Shown: positions 16,736-25,481, counted from the first letter of the stretch. The stretch is 64,000 nt of DNA from Nonomuraea guangzhouensis (GCF_019396345.1 NZ_JAHKRM010000009.1:186001-250000), one strand, 5' to 3'. Notes: generated by a model from the letters alone, not told the origin. Numbers and translations are program-made.

Positions 16736-17874
16736 CAGCGCCTGCCGACGGCCGCGGGCGGTCTCAGCCGCCGGCCGGACACCAAGAGCGCGACCAGCAC
16801 CGCCACGTACGGCACGACGAACGCCACCTGCTCGGGCAGCGTGTCGGTCACGGCGAAGGCGGTGCCGAGTGCCGCGGCGGCGAGCGCGAGAACGGCGATC
16901 CCACGCCGCCGGGTCCGCGCCGCCGCAGCCGGGGCCCGCAGCAGCATCAGCCCACAGGCCACGGCCGCGACGAGCAGCAACGCGTGGACGGCCGCGCTGC
17001 CTCCCCGAAGCTGCAGCGCGTCCATGTACCCGTACAGGAACGACCCCGCGAGCGCACCGGAGGGCCGCCAGTTGCCGAACACCATCGCGGCCAGGCCCAT
17101 GTAGCCCCGGCCGCCGGTCTGCCCGTCCCGGTAGAGCCCCGCGCCGACCAGCACGAGGATCGCGCCGCCGAGACCGGCCAGCGCGCCGGAGGAGACGACG
17201 GCCCCGTAGCGCAGCGCGGTGACCCGCACACCCATGCTCGCCGCCGCGGCCGGGTTCTCGCCGCAGAAGCGCAGGCGCAGCCCGTACGAGGTGCGCCAGA
17301 GCAGCCACCACGACAGCGGGACCAGGACGAGCGTGAGCACGACGCCCGATGACAGCCCGCCGAGCCCGAACGGCAGCGGCACGTCGGGCAGCCGGGGCGC
17401 GGGCGGCGACTGGGTGGCGCCGCCGCCCGGCATGCTCGTGAACGTGATCGAGGACAGGTACTTGGCCACTCCCGGGGCGAGAAGGTTGATGGCCACGCCG
17501 GCGACGATGTGGTCCACCCCGAAGGTGACCGTCGTGACCGCGTGCAGGGCCCCGCCGAGCGCGCCGCAGGCGGCGCCGAGGACGAGGCCGGCGGCGGGTC
17601 CCCACCGCAGAGCTCCGTAGGCCGCGCCCCAGGTGCCGAGGATCATCATGCCCTCGAGGCCGATGTTGACCACGCCCGCGCGCTCGGCCCAGACGCCGCC
17701 GAGGGCGGCCAGGGCCACCGGCGAGGTCAGCGCGAGGGCCGCCGACAGGGTGCCGCCGGATATCAGCCCGATGCCCTCGGGCAGGGTCAGCACCGTGACC
17801 AGCAACCCGCCGGCCATGGCGAGCAGCGGCCAGAGCCGCCCCAGGGGAAGCGGGGAACCCGCCATGACGATCAT
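16735..17874 (-). CDS. Nucleoside-type ABC transporter permease (second)
   Basis: Inner-membrane permease of 379 residues in the branched-chain-permease-like (BPD_transp_2) family. The motif ERAGVVNIGLEGMMILGTWG is the hallmark of NupQ/YufQ-type nucleoside permeases, followed by a long series of hydrophobic segments and the conserved GENPAAAASMGVRVTALRYG loop. It overlaps its partner permease by four bases upstream and the nucleoside hydrolase downstream. With its partner it should form the membrane channel of a BMP-dependent importer. Confidence 0.93.
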   Translation of the reverse strand: MIVMAGSPLPLGRLWPLLAMAGGLLVTVLTLPEGIGLISGGTLSAALALTSPVALAALGGVWAERAGVVNIGLEGMMILGTWGAAYGALRWGPAAGLVLGAACGALGGALHAVTTVTFGVDHIVAGVAINLLAPGVAKYLSSITFTSMPGGGATQSPPAPRLPDVPLPFGLGGLSSGVVLTLVLVPLSWWLLWRTSYGLRLRFCGENPAAAASMGVRVTALRYGAVVSSGALAGLGGAILVLVGAGLYRDGQTGGRGYMGLAAMVFGNWRPSGALAGSFLYGYMDALQLRGGSAAVHALLLVAAVACGLMLLRAPAAAARTRRRGIAVLALAAAALGTAFAVTDTLPEQVAFVVPYVAVLVALLVSGRRLRPPAAVGRR

Positions 17875-19028
17875 GTCGCCGCCTTTCCGCGGGCGGGCCG
17901 CGCGACGGCCGGCGGCGCTGCCAGGCCGGGCGTCTGTTGCCGTTCGCGGCGGGCGCGCCAGCGGGCGCTCAGCTCGTACGCGATGACCACCGCCAGGACG
18001 ATCAGACCTTCCATGATGCGGACGACCTCGTTACTGATGTCGAGTAGCTGGAGCACGTTGGAGGAGTTGTCGAGGAAGGAGAACAGCAGCGCGCCGAAGG
18101 CCATCCCCGCCGCGCGGTTGCGCCCGATGAGGGCGACCGCGATGCCGATGAAGCCGAGCCCGGAAGGGAAACTGAGCGAGAAGCCGCCCGCATCGCCCAG
18201 CAGGGCGGGCATGCCGGCCAGCCCGGCCGTCGCCCCGGACAGCAGCATGGTGATCACGGTGACGCGCGCCGTCGAGGTCCCGCCGAAGCGGGCCGCGTCC
18301 GGCGAGCGCCCGATGGCACGCAGGTCGAAGCCGAAGACCGTACGCTCCAGGAGGACGTAGAAGGCGATCCCGGCGGCGAGCGCGAGCAGCGACGACCAGT
18401 AGAGAGTGGCGCCGTGCGCGACAGTGGTGAATCCGGGGTCGCGCAGACTCGGGGGCAGGGGGGCCGTGCCGAGGTTGTTGCTGCCCCCGCCGCCAGCGCC
18501 CAGCCTGCCTGGCACGAGCAGGTAGGAGATGAGGCCGATCGCGATGAAGTTCAGCGCGATCGTGGAGATCACCTCGTTGACGCCCTTGATCACCTTGAGC
18601 GCCGCCGCGATGCCGGCCCAGATCGCCCCGGCGGCCATGGCCGTCAGGAGCACGACCGCGTGCCCGGCGATGGGCGGCAGCGTCAGCTCGGCCCCGACGG
18701 CCGCTGCGCACAGGGCCGCGATCCGGTACTGGCCTTCGGCGCCGATGTTGAACAGGTTGAGCCGGAAGGTGAAGGCGACGGCGACCGCTGAGATGTAGTA
18801 GGCGGCGGCGGAGTTCAGCATGATGGCGGCGCTCGAACCGCCGAGCGCGTTCGTCACCATGGCCTCGGCCGCGGCGAGCGGGGAGGCGCCGGTCGCGGCG
18901 AGGATGAGGGAGGCCGCGCCGGCGGCGAGGACGAGCGCCGCCGCCGGCGCCAGGAGGCCGGCGGCCACGCCGCGCAACGAGGTCAAAAGCCCGAGGGAGA
19001 GGCCGCGCGGATTGGACGACCGGCTCAT
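17871..19028 (-). CDS. Nucleoside-type ABC transporter permease (first)
   Basis: Permease of 385 residues and about ten transmembrane segments, matching the NupP/YufP group: FRLNLFNIGAEGQYRIAALC in the middle and VINEVISTIALNF-like text (KVIKGVNEVISTIALNFIAI), then GRSPDAARFGGTSTARVTVI. It overlaps the ATPase gene upstream and the second permease downstream by four bases each, so the complex is translated from one message. The positively charged N-terminus (SRSSNPRG) fits an inside-facing start. Confidence 0.93.
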   Translation of the reverse strand: MSRSSNPRGLSLGLLTSLRGVAAGLLAPAAALVLAAGAASLILAATGASPLAAAEAMVTNALGGSSAAIMLNSAAAYYISAVAVAFTFRLNLFNIGAEGQYRIAALCAAAVGAELTLPPIAGHAVVLLTAMAAGAIWAGIAAALKVIKGVNEVISTIALNFIAIGLISYLLVPGRLGAGGGGSNNLGTAPLPPSLRDPGFTTVAHGATLYWSSLLALAAGIAFYVLLERTVFGFDLRAIGRSPDAARFGGTSTARVTVITMLLSGATAGLAGMPALLGDAGGFSLSFPSGLGFIGIAVALIGRNRAAGMAFGALLFSFLDNSSNVLQLLDISNEVVRIMEGLIVLAVVIAYELSARWRARRERQQTPGLAAPPAVARPARGKAAT

Positions 19029-20548
19029 CCCGCGACCTCTCTCGCTCCGGACATGGCCATGCCGAGCTGCTCGGCGCTGGTCCGCCGGGGATCGACCCGC
19101 GCGACGAGCCCGCCGCGCAGCATCACCAGCAGCCGGTCCGACCTGGTCAGCAGCTCGTCGAGGTCGGCCGAGACGAGCAGCACACCCGCCCCTGCCGCGA
19201 CCGCGTCCTCGATCCGCCGCCAGATCTGCTGCTGGGCCGCGATGTCGACGCCCCGCGTCGGATGCGCGGCGAGCAGCACCTTCGGCCCGCCGGCGAGCTC
19301 GCGTCCGATGACGAACTTCTGCTGGTTACCGCCGGACAGCGACGCGGCGGCGACCCCGGCGTCGCGCACCCGAACGTCGTAGTCGCGCATCAGGCGCTCG
19401 GTGTCGCGGCGGGCGGCCCTGCGGGTGAGCCACCCGCGCCTGCTGTTCGGCGGCGCCGACTGCCGGCCGAGCATCCGGTTCTCCCACAGCGGAGCCTCCA
19501 GGAGCAGGGCCTGGCGGTGGCGGTCCTCGGGGACGACCGCGACGCCGGCGGCTCGCCGCCACCTGAGGTTGGTGCCCGTGACGTCCTGACCGAACAGCGT
19601 CAGCCTGCCACGGTCGGGGCGGCGTACTCCGGCGGCGCATTCGATGAGCTCGGTCTGCCCGTTCCCCTCGACCCCGGCGATACCCACGACCTCGCCCTCT
19701 CGCACGTCGAGCGAGACCGAGTCGAGGGCCTGCCTGCCGTCGGCCAGGCGCAGGGACACCTCCTCGAGGCGGAGCGCGAGCCGCCCAGCCGGGCGCGCGG
19801 GCCGTTCTGTCCTCACCAGCTCGGCACCGATCATGAGGTGGGCCAGCTCGCGAGAGGAGACCTCGTTCGCGGGAAGCGAGTCGGCCACCGTGACCCCGCG
19901 CCGGATGACGGTCACGTCGTCGGCCACCGCCAGCACCTCGTCCAGCTTGTGCGAGATGAACAGGATCGACAGCCCGCGTGTCCTGAGCCGGTCGAGGCTC
20001 GCGAACAGCCGCTCGACCTCCTGGGGCACCAGGACGGCGGTCGGCTCGTCGAGGATGAGGATCCGCGCGCCCCGGTAGAGCGACTTGACGATCTCGACCC
20101 GCTGGCGGTCGGCCACGCTCAGGGCGCCGGTCTCAGCGTGCGGGTCGACCGTCACGCCGAGGTCCGCGCAGACCTCCTCGACCCTGCGTGTCGCGGCCGG
20201 GAGGTCGAGCACGCCCGCCCGGCCAGGTTCGGCGCCAAGGACGACGTTCTCCAGCACGGACAGGTTGTCGGCCAGCATGAAGTGCTGGTGGACCATGCCG
20301 AGGCCAGCGGCGATCGCGTCGCGCGGCGAGGTGAAGCGGACCGGCTCGCCGTCCAGGTGGATCTCGCCGGAGTCCGGCCGGTGCATCCCGTAGAGGAGCT
20401 TCATCAGCGTGGACTTGCCCGCGCCGTTCTCGCCCACGACCGCGTGTACGGTGCCGGCTCGCAGCGTGAGGCTGACGTCCTCGTTCGCGACGACGCCGGG
20501 GAACTGCTTGCGCAGGTGCCGGACCCGCAGGGCCGGTGGCGCGCTCAT
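19025..20548 (-). CDS. Nucleoside/sugar ABC transporter ATP-binding protein, two ABC domains
   Basis: A 507-residue tandem ATPase of the RbsA/NupO type. Domain 1 has GENGAGKSTLMKLLYG (Walker A), a signature degenerated to LSVADRQRVEIV and LILDEPTAVL. Domain 2 has a weak P-loop, GVEGNGQTEL, and the good signature LSGGNQQKFVIGREL, followed by LLAAHPTRGVD in place of a normal Walker B (Asp-Glu replaced by Ala-His). This asymmetry is normal for the family, in which one composite site is inactive. It overlaps its neighbours on both sides. It drives uptake through the two permeases. Confidence 0.94.
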   Translation of the reverse strand: MSAPPALRVRHLRKQFPGVVANEDVSLTLRAGTVHAVVGENGAGKSTLMKLLYGMHRPDSGEIHLDGEPVRFTSPRDAIAAGLGMVHQHFMLADNLSVLENVVLGAEPGRAGVLDLPAATRRVEEVCADLGVTVDPHAETGALSVADRQRVEIVKSLYRGARILILDEPTAVLVPQEVERLFASLDRLRTRGLSILFISHKLDEVLAVADDVTVIRRGVTVADSLPANEVSSRELAHLMIGAELVRTERPARPAGRLALRLEEVSLRLADGRQALDSVSLDVREGEVVGIAGVEGNGQTELIECAAGVRRPDRGRLTLFGQDVTGTNLRWRRAAGVAVVPEDRHRQALLLEAPLWENRMLGRQSAPPNSRRGWLTRRAARRDTERLMRDYDVRVRDAGVAAASLSGGNQQKFVIGRELAGGPKVLLAAHPTRGVDIAAQQQIWRRIEDAVAAGAGVLLVSADLDELLTRSDRLLVMLRGGLVARVDPRRTSAEQLGMAMSGAREVAG

Positions 20549-21582
20549 GTTCCTGCCTTCGGGGTGGTGGGCACGGTGATCTCCTTGTTCGCGATGCCGC
20601 GGCGCAGCTCCGCCAGGCGGGGGCCGATGTCGTCGACGAATCCGCCGGAGGTGGCGTAGGCGACGCCGTCGCGCTTGAGGTCGTAGCTCTGCTCGCCGGG
20701 CTTGAACGCGTTCCGCCCCGCGTCACGGATGAACTCGAAGACGGCCGTGTCCACGCGCTTGATCATCGAGGTGAGGATGACGTCCTTGACCGCGCTCAGA
20801 GCCGGTTGGAGGTACTGGTCGGAGTCGACGCCGATGGCCCGTTCGCCGAGGTCGTGCGCGGCCTGGAAGACACCGATGCTGGATGCTCCGGCGGCGACGA
20901 AGACGACGTCCGCGCCGCGCTGGTACAGGCCCTTGGCCGCGACCTGGCCCTTGTCGGGCGAGCTGAAGCCGGAGAAGTCCGGCGCCTGGCTCAGATACTG
21001 GACCAGCACCTTCTTGTTCGGGTCGATCCGTGCCACGCCGGCCTCGTAGCCGGCCTGGAACTTCTGGATGAGAGGGGTGTTGGTGCCGCCGATGAAGCCG
21101 ACCGAGTCGCTCCTGCTTTTCAGCGCGGCGGCGGCACCGACGAGGTAGGAGCCTTCGTTCTCGGCGAAGACCAGGTTGGCGATGTTGGCGCCGGTGGCCT
21201 CGGAGCTGTCGATGAGGGCGAAGCGGGTTCCGGGGAACTCTCCGGCCACCTTCTGCAGCGGCTTGGCGTAGGCGAAGCCGACGGCGATGACCGGGTCGAA
21301 GTCCTGCTGGGCCAGCAGCCGCAGCCGCTGCTCCTTGGCCTGGTCGGACTCCCCTGCGGTGGCCTCCAGCTCCTGCGCCTTGGCGATCTTCAGCTCCTTG
21401 GCCGCCCTGTCCAGGCCCTTGGCGGCGGCGTCGTTGAACGACTGGTCGCCACGCCCGCCGATGTCGTACGCGAGCCCCACCCGCAGCCCCTCGCGGGCCA
21501 CCGGGGCCGGTTCCGCGCCACACCCGGTGACCATCGCGGCCACCGCGAGCAGCGGAAGAAGCCGTGCCAATGCATGACGCAT
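20545..21582 (-). CDS. BMP-family nucleoside-binding lipoprotein
   Basis: Extracellular substrate-binding lipoprotein of 345 residues (Bmp/PnrA/NupN family) that captures purine or pyrimidine nucleosides. The N-terminus is a lipoprotein signal, LLPLLAVAAMVTGC, with the lipidated Cys in MVTGC. Conserved text includes AYDIGGRGDQSFNDAAAKGL, DPVIAVGFAYAKPL, RFALIDSSE and VGFIGGTNTPLIQKFQAGY, all seen in PnrA-like proteins and lining the nucleoside pocket. The ATG at 21582 follows AGGAGG by six bases. It is the first gene of the six-gene operon, which begins behind a TGAACC-type palindrome. Confidence 0.95.
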   Translation of the reverse strand: MRHALARLLPLLAVAAMVTGCGAEPAPVAREGLRVGLAYDIGGRGDQSFNDAAAKGLDRAAKELKIAKAQELEATAGESDQAKEQRLRLLAQQDFDPVIAVGFAYAKPLQKVAGEFPGTRFALIDSSEATGANIANLVFAENEGSYLVGAAAALKSRSDSVGFIGGTNTPLIQKFQAGYEAGVARIDPNKKVLVQYLSQAPDFSGFSSPDKGQVAAKGLYQRGADVVFVAAGASSIGVFQAAHDLGERAIGVDSDQYLQPALSAVKDVILTSMIKRVDTAVFEFIRDAGRNAFKPGEQSYDLKRDGVAYATSGGFVDDIGPRLAELRRGIANKEITVPTTPKAGT

Positions 21583-21662
21583 GTGCGCCTCCTGATCCAA
21601 CGAGAAAGGTGAGCCGGACAGGGCGCATCGCGCGCTTCCGGAGCGAAGGCCGCCGGCATGGC

Positions 21663-21678
21663 TGAACCATTTGGTTCA
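21663..21678. promoter_or_regulatory. Palindromic operator upstream of the nucleoside operon
   Basis: TGAACCA-TT-TGGTTCA, a perfect 16-bp palindrome about 80 bases before the lipoprotein start. A matching TGAACC-AAAC-GGTTCA lies at 24188-24203 before the amidohydrolase gene. The pair brackets the HTH-TetR regulator gene, its likely binder. Confidence 0.7.
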
Positions 21679-21803
21679 CCATAGCGAGCGGTCCCCCGAA
21701 ACGGAAGATGTGGCATCGAAAGGGAAGAAAGCCGACATCAGACGGGCCATCCGACCCTGGAAGCGCCGATGTCGTGATGCCCCGAGCCCGCCTCCCGGCG
21801 CAA

Positions 21804-21894
21804 TTGACGCTACTTGACGTTAGTTGACGGAGTAAAAGTGCAGGCGGAGCGCCGGGCGGCCGCGTATTCTGACGTTTATTGACGTTCCTTGACG
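21804..21894. repeat. Two triads of TTGACG direct repeats at 10-bp period
   Basis: TTGACG occurs at 21804, 21814 and 21824, then CTGACG at 21869 and TTGACG at 21879 and 21889. Within each triad the spacing is exactly 10 bp, one helical turn, and the two triads begin 65 bp apart. The last copy ends 19 bases before the regulator's GTG. A same-face array suggests cooperative binding by a multimeric regulator. Confidence 0.75.
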
Positions 21895-21913
21895 GCGATG
21901 GGATGCGAACACT

Positions 21914-22882
21914 GTGGTCGGCATAGCGCTACCTGGACTTGAGCAGTTGCCTTCCGGTCCGGCACGAGACCTGGTCGAGGCTCTGCACGAGCTCTACCAA
22001 GGTGCTGGAATGCCAGGAGTGCGGCGGATCGCCGGCGCGGTCATGGACGGCGACTTCCTCGACACGATCAGCCATGAAAAGGTCGCCGCGATGCTGCGCG
22101 GGAACGGGCTGTCGCGCTGGTCGAAGCTGGAGCCGGTGGTGCGCGTGCTCGCGGCGTGGAACAACCCCCCGCTCGACCCGGACCGGCAGACGGCCGTGTT
22201 CCAGGCGCTCTGGCGTGCCGCCGCGGCGAAAGGGCGGGAGGTCCACGTGGATGACGTGGCGGAGCGTGCACCGGCTCGCCAGGCACCTCCGGACAAGAAC
22301 GACGGACGCAAGATGGAGCTGTTGAACTCGGTCGTCAACTACATGCTGGAGCAAGGGTCCGCGGCGGCGACGTTGCGTGATCTCTCACGGGCGGCGGGGT
22401 CGAACAACCGCATGATGCTGTACTACTTCGGCTCCAAGGAGGATCTGGTCCGTGAGGCCCTCGACGTAGCGTTGCTGCGGTATCCGCTGTTGAAGGATGC
22501 CGATCGCCATATCGCGCGCTTGGACATTCCGCTGAAGGCGCGGCTGGACGAGACCTGGCGCGCCCTCTGCCGCGAGGAGAATCTGCCCTACCTGCGGCTG
22601 CTCTTCGAGTCCGTGGGGCTGGCCGTACACCAGCCCGAACGCATACCGGGGCTGCTGCGGCACTTCGGCCACGACTGGGTGGACACCGCGACCGACGCCC
22701 TGATCAAGGACGGTCTGCCGGACGGCCCGGCGAGACGGCTGGCCAAAGAGATCGTGGCGCTGTGGCGTGGGCTGCAACTGGATCTGCTCACCACCGGGGA
22801 CATGGAAGAGGTGACCGCCGTGCACGACATCGCGGCAGAGGCGATCGCCAACCGGGCCGAGCCCTTGCGCACACGTACATAG
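21914..22882 (+). CDS. Two-domain regulator: N-terminal XRE-like HTH fused to TetR
   Basis: A 322-residue protein with two DNA-binding modules. Residues 15-75 (RDLVEALHELYQGAGMPGVR, then SHEKVAAMLRGNGLSRWSKLEPVV) resemble the N-terminal HTH found before sensor or ATPase domains in actinomycete proteins. Residues about 130-322 form a TetR protein (NSVVNYMLEQGSAAATLRDL, then SRAAGSNNRMMLYYFGSKED, with a ligand-binding helical domain after it). The gene is divergent from the nucleoside operon and convergent, with zero gap, with the amidohydrolase; both targets carry TGAACC palindromes. The GTG at 21914 has no good Shine-Dalgarno sequence. A nucleoside or a breakdown product is the likely effector, by inference. 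Confidence 0.85.
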   Translation: MVGIALPGLEQLPSGPARDLVEALHELYQGAGMPGVRRIAGAVMDGDFLDTISHEKVAAMLRGNGLSRWSKLEPVVRVLAAWNNPPLDPDRQTAVFQALWRAAAAKGREVHVDDVAERAPARQAPPDKNDGRKMELLNSVVNYMLEQGSAAATLRDLSRAAGSNNRMMLYYFGSKEDLVREALDVALLRYPLLKDADRHIARLDIPLKARLDETWRALCREENLPYLRLLFESVGLAVHQPERIPGLLRHFGHDWVDTATDALIKDGLPDGPARRLAKEIVALWRGLQLDLLTTGDMEEVTAVHDIAAEAIANRAEPLRTRT

Positions 22883-24151
22883 TCATTTTCCGACAAGAGC
22901 GCCGGAGGAGACACGTTGAACACCGTCGACGATGACGTCACGTACGTCGGACGGCCGCGCGGAGTAGGCCAAGGCGGACCAGACATCTCGGCAGCCCTCG
23001 AAATGCGGCCGTGACAGGTCGACCACCTGCAGCGTGGCGCGCTTGCCGACCTCGAGCGTCCCGAGTTCCCCGGCCAGACCCAGGGCTCGGGCGCCGTGAA
23101 CGGTGGCCATGTCGATGGCCTGCTCCGCCGTGATCAGAGCGGGGTCGCCGGAGACTCCCTTGTGGAGGGTGGCGACGAGTTTGACCGCCGACCACACGTC
23201 CAGCCCGTTGCTGCTCACCGCGCCGTCCGTGCCAAGAGCCACCGTGACGCCGGCCTCGAGGAGCTCGCCCACGGGAGCGACCCCGCAGGCGAGTTTGAGA
23301 TTGGACCACGGACAGTGCGCGACCGAAGTGCGCGTGGCCGCCAGCGTCTCGATGTCGCCGTCATCGAGTTCGACGGCGTGCGCGATCACGGTCTTGGGCC
23401 CTAGAAGGCCCGTTTGATCCAAGACCTGGATGGGGGTGGCGCCGTGCAGCCGGCGGACTTCCGCCACTTCCCGCTTGCTCTCGCCGGCGTGGACGTGCAC
23501 CCGGCAGCCATGGCGTCGTGCGAGTCCGGCCACCTCTTCCAGCTGTTTCCTGGTCAGGGCGTACGTGCTGTGCGGCATCAGCGCCGGCGCCGCAGGGTCT
23601 CCAGCCGGGAAGCCGGCCAGCTGCTCCTCCGCGTCCCGGAGCGTCTCGGCGAAGGACCGCGGATCCGGGTTGGCGAAGTTGGCGAAGGTGGGTCCGCTGA
23701 CGACACGAAGCCCGTAATCCGCCGATGCGGCCACCGTCGCCTCGCTGAACCAGTACATGTCCAGGGCCGCGGCGGTCCCCGCCAGCATGGACTCGGCCGC
23801 CGCTGACGCCGCGCCCCGGCGGACGGTGTCCGGCGTCAGGACGTTCGCCTCTTCGGTGGTGAGCCGGGAAACGAACTCCTCCAGCGCCACATCATCGGCC
23901 ATCCCGCGGAACAGCGTCATCGCCAGATGGGTGTGGGCGTTGATCATCCCGGGAAGCACCGCGCAGCCGGTCGCATCGATCTCGTGGGCGGTCTGGTAGC
24001 GGAGGCACTCACGGTCATCCTCGACGGCGGTGATCCGTCCATCCTTGATCCCCAGGAAACCGTCTGGGAAGGCGGCGCGGGCCGCGTTCATGGTCAGGAT
24101 GTGTCCATGGCGGACGACCAGGTCAAACTCGGGCGTGTGTTCGTTCGACAT
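22883..24151 (-). CDS. Amidohydrolase of the SAH/5'-methylthioadenosine deaminase type
   Basis: A zinc-dependent cyclic deaminase of 422 residues in the MtaD/TrzN/guanine-deaminase branch. Metal and catalytic motifs: PGMINAHTHLAMTLFRG, VHVHAGESKREV, VIAHAVELDD and VALGTDGAVSSN. These enzymes deaminate the purine ring of adenosine-type nucleosides, SAH or MTA. Its stop abuts that of the regulator gene, and a TGAACC palindrome lies in its promoter, so it is probably co-regulated with the nucleoside importer and nucleoside hydrolase. The set would deaminate an adenosine-type nucleoside before cleavage. Substrate choice among adenosine, MTA and guanine is not settled by sequence. Confidence 0.9.
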   Translation of the reverse strand: MSNEHTPEFDLVVRHGHILTMNAARAAFPDGFLGIKDGRITAVEDDRECLRYQTAHEIDATGCAVLPGMINAHTHLAMTLFRGMADDVALEEFVSRLTTEEANVLTPDTVRRGAASAAAESMLAGTAAALDMYWFSEATVAASADYGLRVVSGPTFANFANPDPRSFAETLRDAEEQLAGFPAGDPAAPALMPHSTYALTRKQLEEVAGLARRHGCRVHVHAGESKREVAEVRRLHGATPIQVLDQTGLLGPKTVIAHAVELDDGDIETLAATRTSVAHCPWSNLKLACGVAPVGELLEAGVTVALGTDGAVSSNGLDVWSAVKLVATLHKGVSGDPALITAEQAIDMATVHGARALGLAGELGTLEVGKRATLQVVDLSRPHFEGCRDVWSALAYSARPSDVRDVIVDGVQRVSSGALVGK

Positions 24152-24187
24152 CGCTGTCCTCTCGGGGGGTGAGGGTTCCGACTATAT

Positions 24188-24203
24188 TGAACCAAACGGT
24201 TCA
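24188..24203. promoter_or_regulatory. Palindromic operator before the amidohydrolase
   Basis: TGAACC-AAAC-GGTTCA, 16 bp, between the divergent amidohydrolase and monooxygenase-like genes, matching the site at 21663-21678. It lies 37 bases from the amidohydrolase start and 33 from the other gene, so it could control both. Confidence 0.68.
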
Positions 24204-24235
24204 CCTAGTCGCGCATCCTGCCTTACAGTGGCGCC

Positions 24236-24589
24236 ATGAGCGATCACCCCGAAGCGCCTGTCACGCCCGTCGAGGCCTTTGAACCCCCCTACTACATGGC
24301 TGTCTTCACGGCGGTGCGAACCCAGGACCAGAGCGGCTACAGCGAGACCGCCGCACGCATGGAAGACCTGGTGAAGGACGTCCCAGGGTTCCTGGGGATG
24401 GACCTGGCGCAGACTCCTGGCGGGCTGGCCATCACCGTCGGGTACTTCCGCGACGCCGACGCCCTCACGGAGTGGCGGCGCAACGCCGAGCACCGCGCGG
24501 CGCAGAAGCGCGGGCAGGCCGAGTGGTACCAGAGCTACACGCTGCATGTGGCGAAAGTGGAGCGGAGCCACGGGTTCATCCGGGCGTAG
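24236..24589 (+). CDS. Antibiotic biosynthesis monooxygenase (ABM)-like ferredoxin-fold protein
   Basis: A 117-residue dimeric alpha-beta barrel protein. YYMAVFTAVRTQDQSGYSET, then VPGFLGMDLAQTPGGLAITVG and DADALTEWRRNAEHRAAQKRG follow the ABM domain layout, with the conserved Trp-His pair of W..N..H. Relatives include small cofactor-free monooxygenases and heme-degrading or stress proteins. It is divergent from the amidohydrolase with a shared palindrome between them, so it may belong to the nucleoside regulon. Catalytic activity is uncertain. Confidence 0.82.
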   Translation: MSDHPEAPVTPVEAFEPPYYMAVFTAVRTQDQSGYSETAARMEDLVKDVPGFLGMDLAQTPGGLAITVGYFRDADALTEWRRNAEHRAAQKRGQAEWYQSYTLHVAKVERSHGFIRA

Positions 24590-24692
24590 GTCCCGCAGCG
24601 CCGGCCCGACAGCTCCGTGACCAACTAAAGAGACATCCGTACGTGCCGAACGGCAGCTGTGGCGGCCTTCTCCCGCACGTCAGGGTGATGGC

Positions 24693-25481
24693 ATGTTACT
24701 GACCAACATCGCTCCCGCGTCGGTTCACCACAACGCCTGGTTTCCCGGGCGCTTCCTCGGAGGCGGCGCCCTGGTGGTCGGGCCGCTCCTGTGGTTCGCC
24801 GGGCTGACGCTGCGTCACCTGGCGGCGAGCACCGCGGAGTTCACACCGGAGCAGCGGGCGTACTTCGCCGCGCAGCCGTTCGCCGTGCCCGAGCAACTGG
24901 CCGCTTACACCGTGAACCCGGGGCTGGCCACGGCCGGCCATGCCTGTTACACGGCGGGAGTCATCGTGCTGTGCCTGGCCATCGTCGCCCTGGCCCGGGT
25001 GGCTGCCACGCGCTCACCCTGGCCGGCCCGCCTGGGCGGCGCGATGGTGGTCGTGGGGTTGTTCTCGCGCCTGTACTGGGCGGGTGTGGACGAGACGGCC
25101 CTGCAGCTCATCGGGAAACTTGGGCTGGAGCGGACGACCGAGATCGTGATGGCTCTGTACGTGGACATTTCCTACGGGCCCTGGCGGGTGCCGGTTTCGG
25201 CGGCCTTCGGTCTCTATATCGGGACACTGATCCTCGGTCTGGCCGCCTTCCGCTCGGGCACGTTCGGCACCGGGCGGCTGGTGCTGTTCCTGTTCTCGGG
25301 ATGGCTGTGGACCGGCGTGCTGAAGAGAAGTGAGCTGGTCGACGGGGTCCTGTCGGGTGCCGCCCTGTGCCTGGTGCTCGTACCACTCGGGATCAAGGTG
25401 CTGCGCGATGCCATGCCGGAGCTGCGCACGCAAGCTCAGCCTGCCGGGGACAGGGCTTCATTGCGGGTGCTCAGCTGGTGA
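24693..25481 (+). CDS. Multi-pass membrane protein, DUF4386-like
   Basis: A 262-residue protein with about seven hydrophobic segments (for example ALVVGPLLWFAGLTLRHLAA and TAGVIVLCLAIVALARVA) and a soluble loop with EFTPEQRAYFAAQP. It resembles uncharacterised actinobacterial membrane proteins of the DUF4386 sort. Its stop overlaps the GTG start of the histidine kinase (GTGA), so it is expressed with the two-component system and may act as its membrane sensor partner or as a target. No enzymatic motif is visible. Confidence 0.8.
   Translation: MLLTNIAPASVHHNAWFPGRFLGGGALVVGPLLWFAGLTLRHLAASTAEFTPEQRAYFAAQPFAVPEQLAAYTVNPGLATAGHACYTAGVIVLCLAIVALARVAATRSPWPARLGGAMVVVGLFSRLYWAGVDETALQLIGKLGLERTTEIVMALYVDISYGPWRVPVSAAFGLYIGTLILGLAAFRSGTFGTGRLVLFLFSGWLWTGVLKRSELVDGVLSGAALCLVLVPLGIKVLRDAMPELRTQAQPAGDRASLRVLSW

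Noticed and set aside
21804..21894. TTGACG repeats considered as a CRISPR array or as stacked -35 boxes.
   Set aside because: Repeat unit is only 10 bp with no spacers, and no -10 boxes lie at 16-18 bp for most copies.
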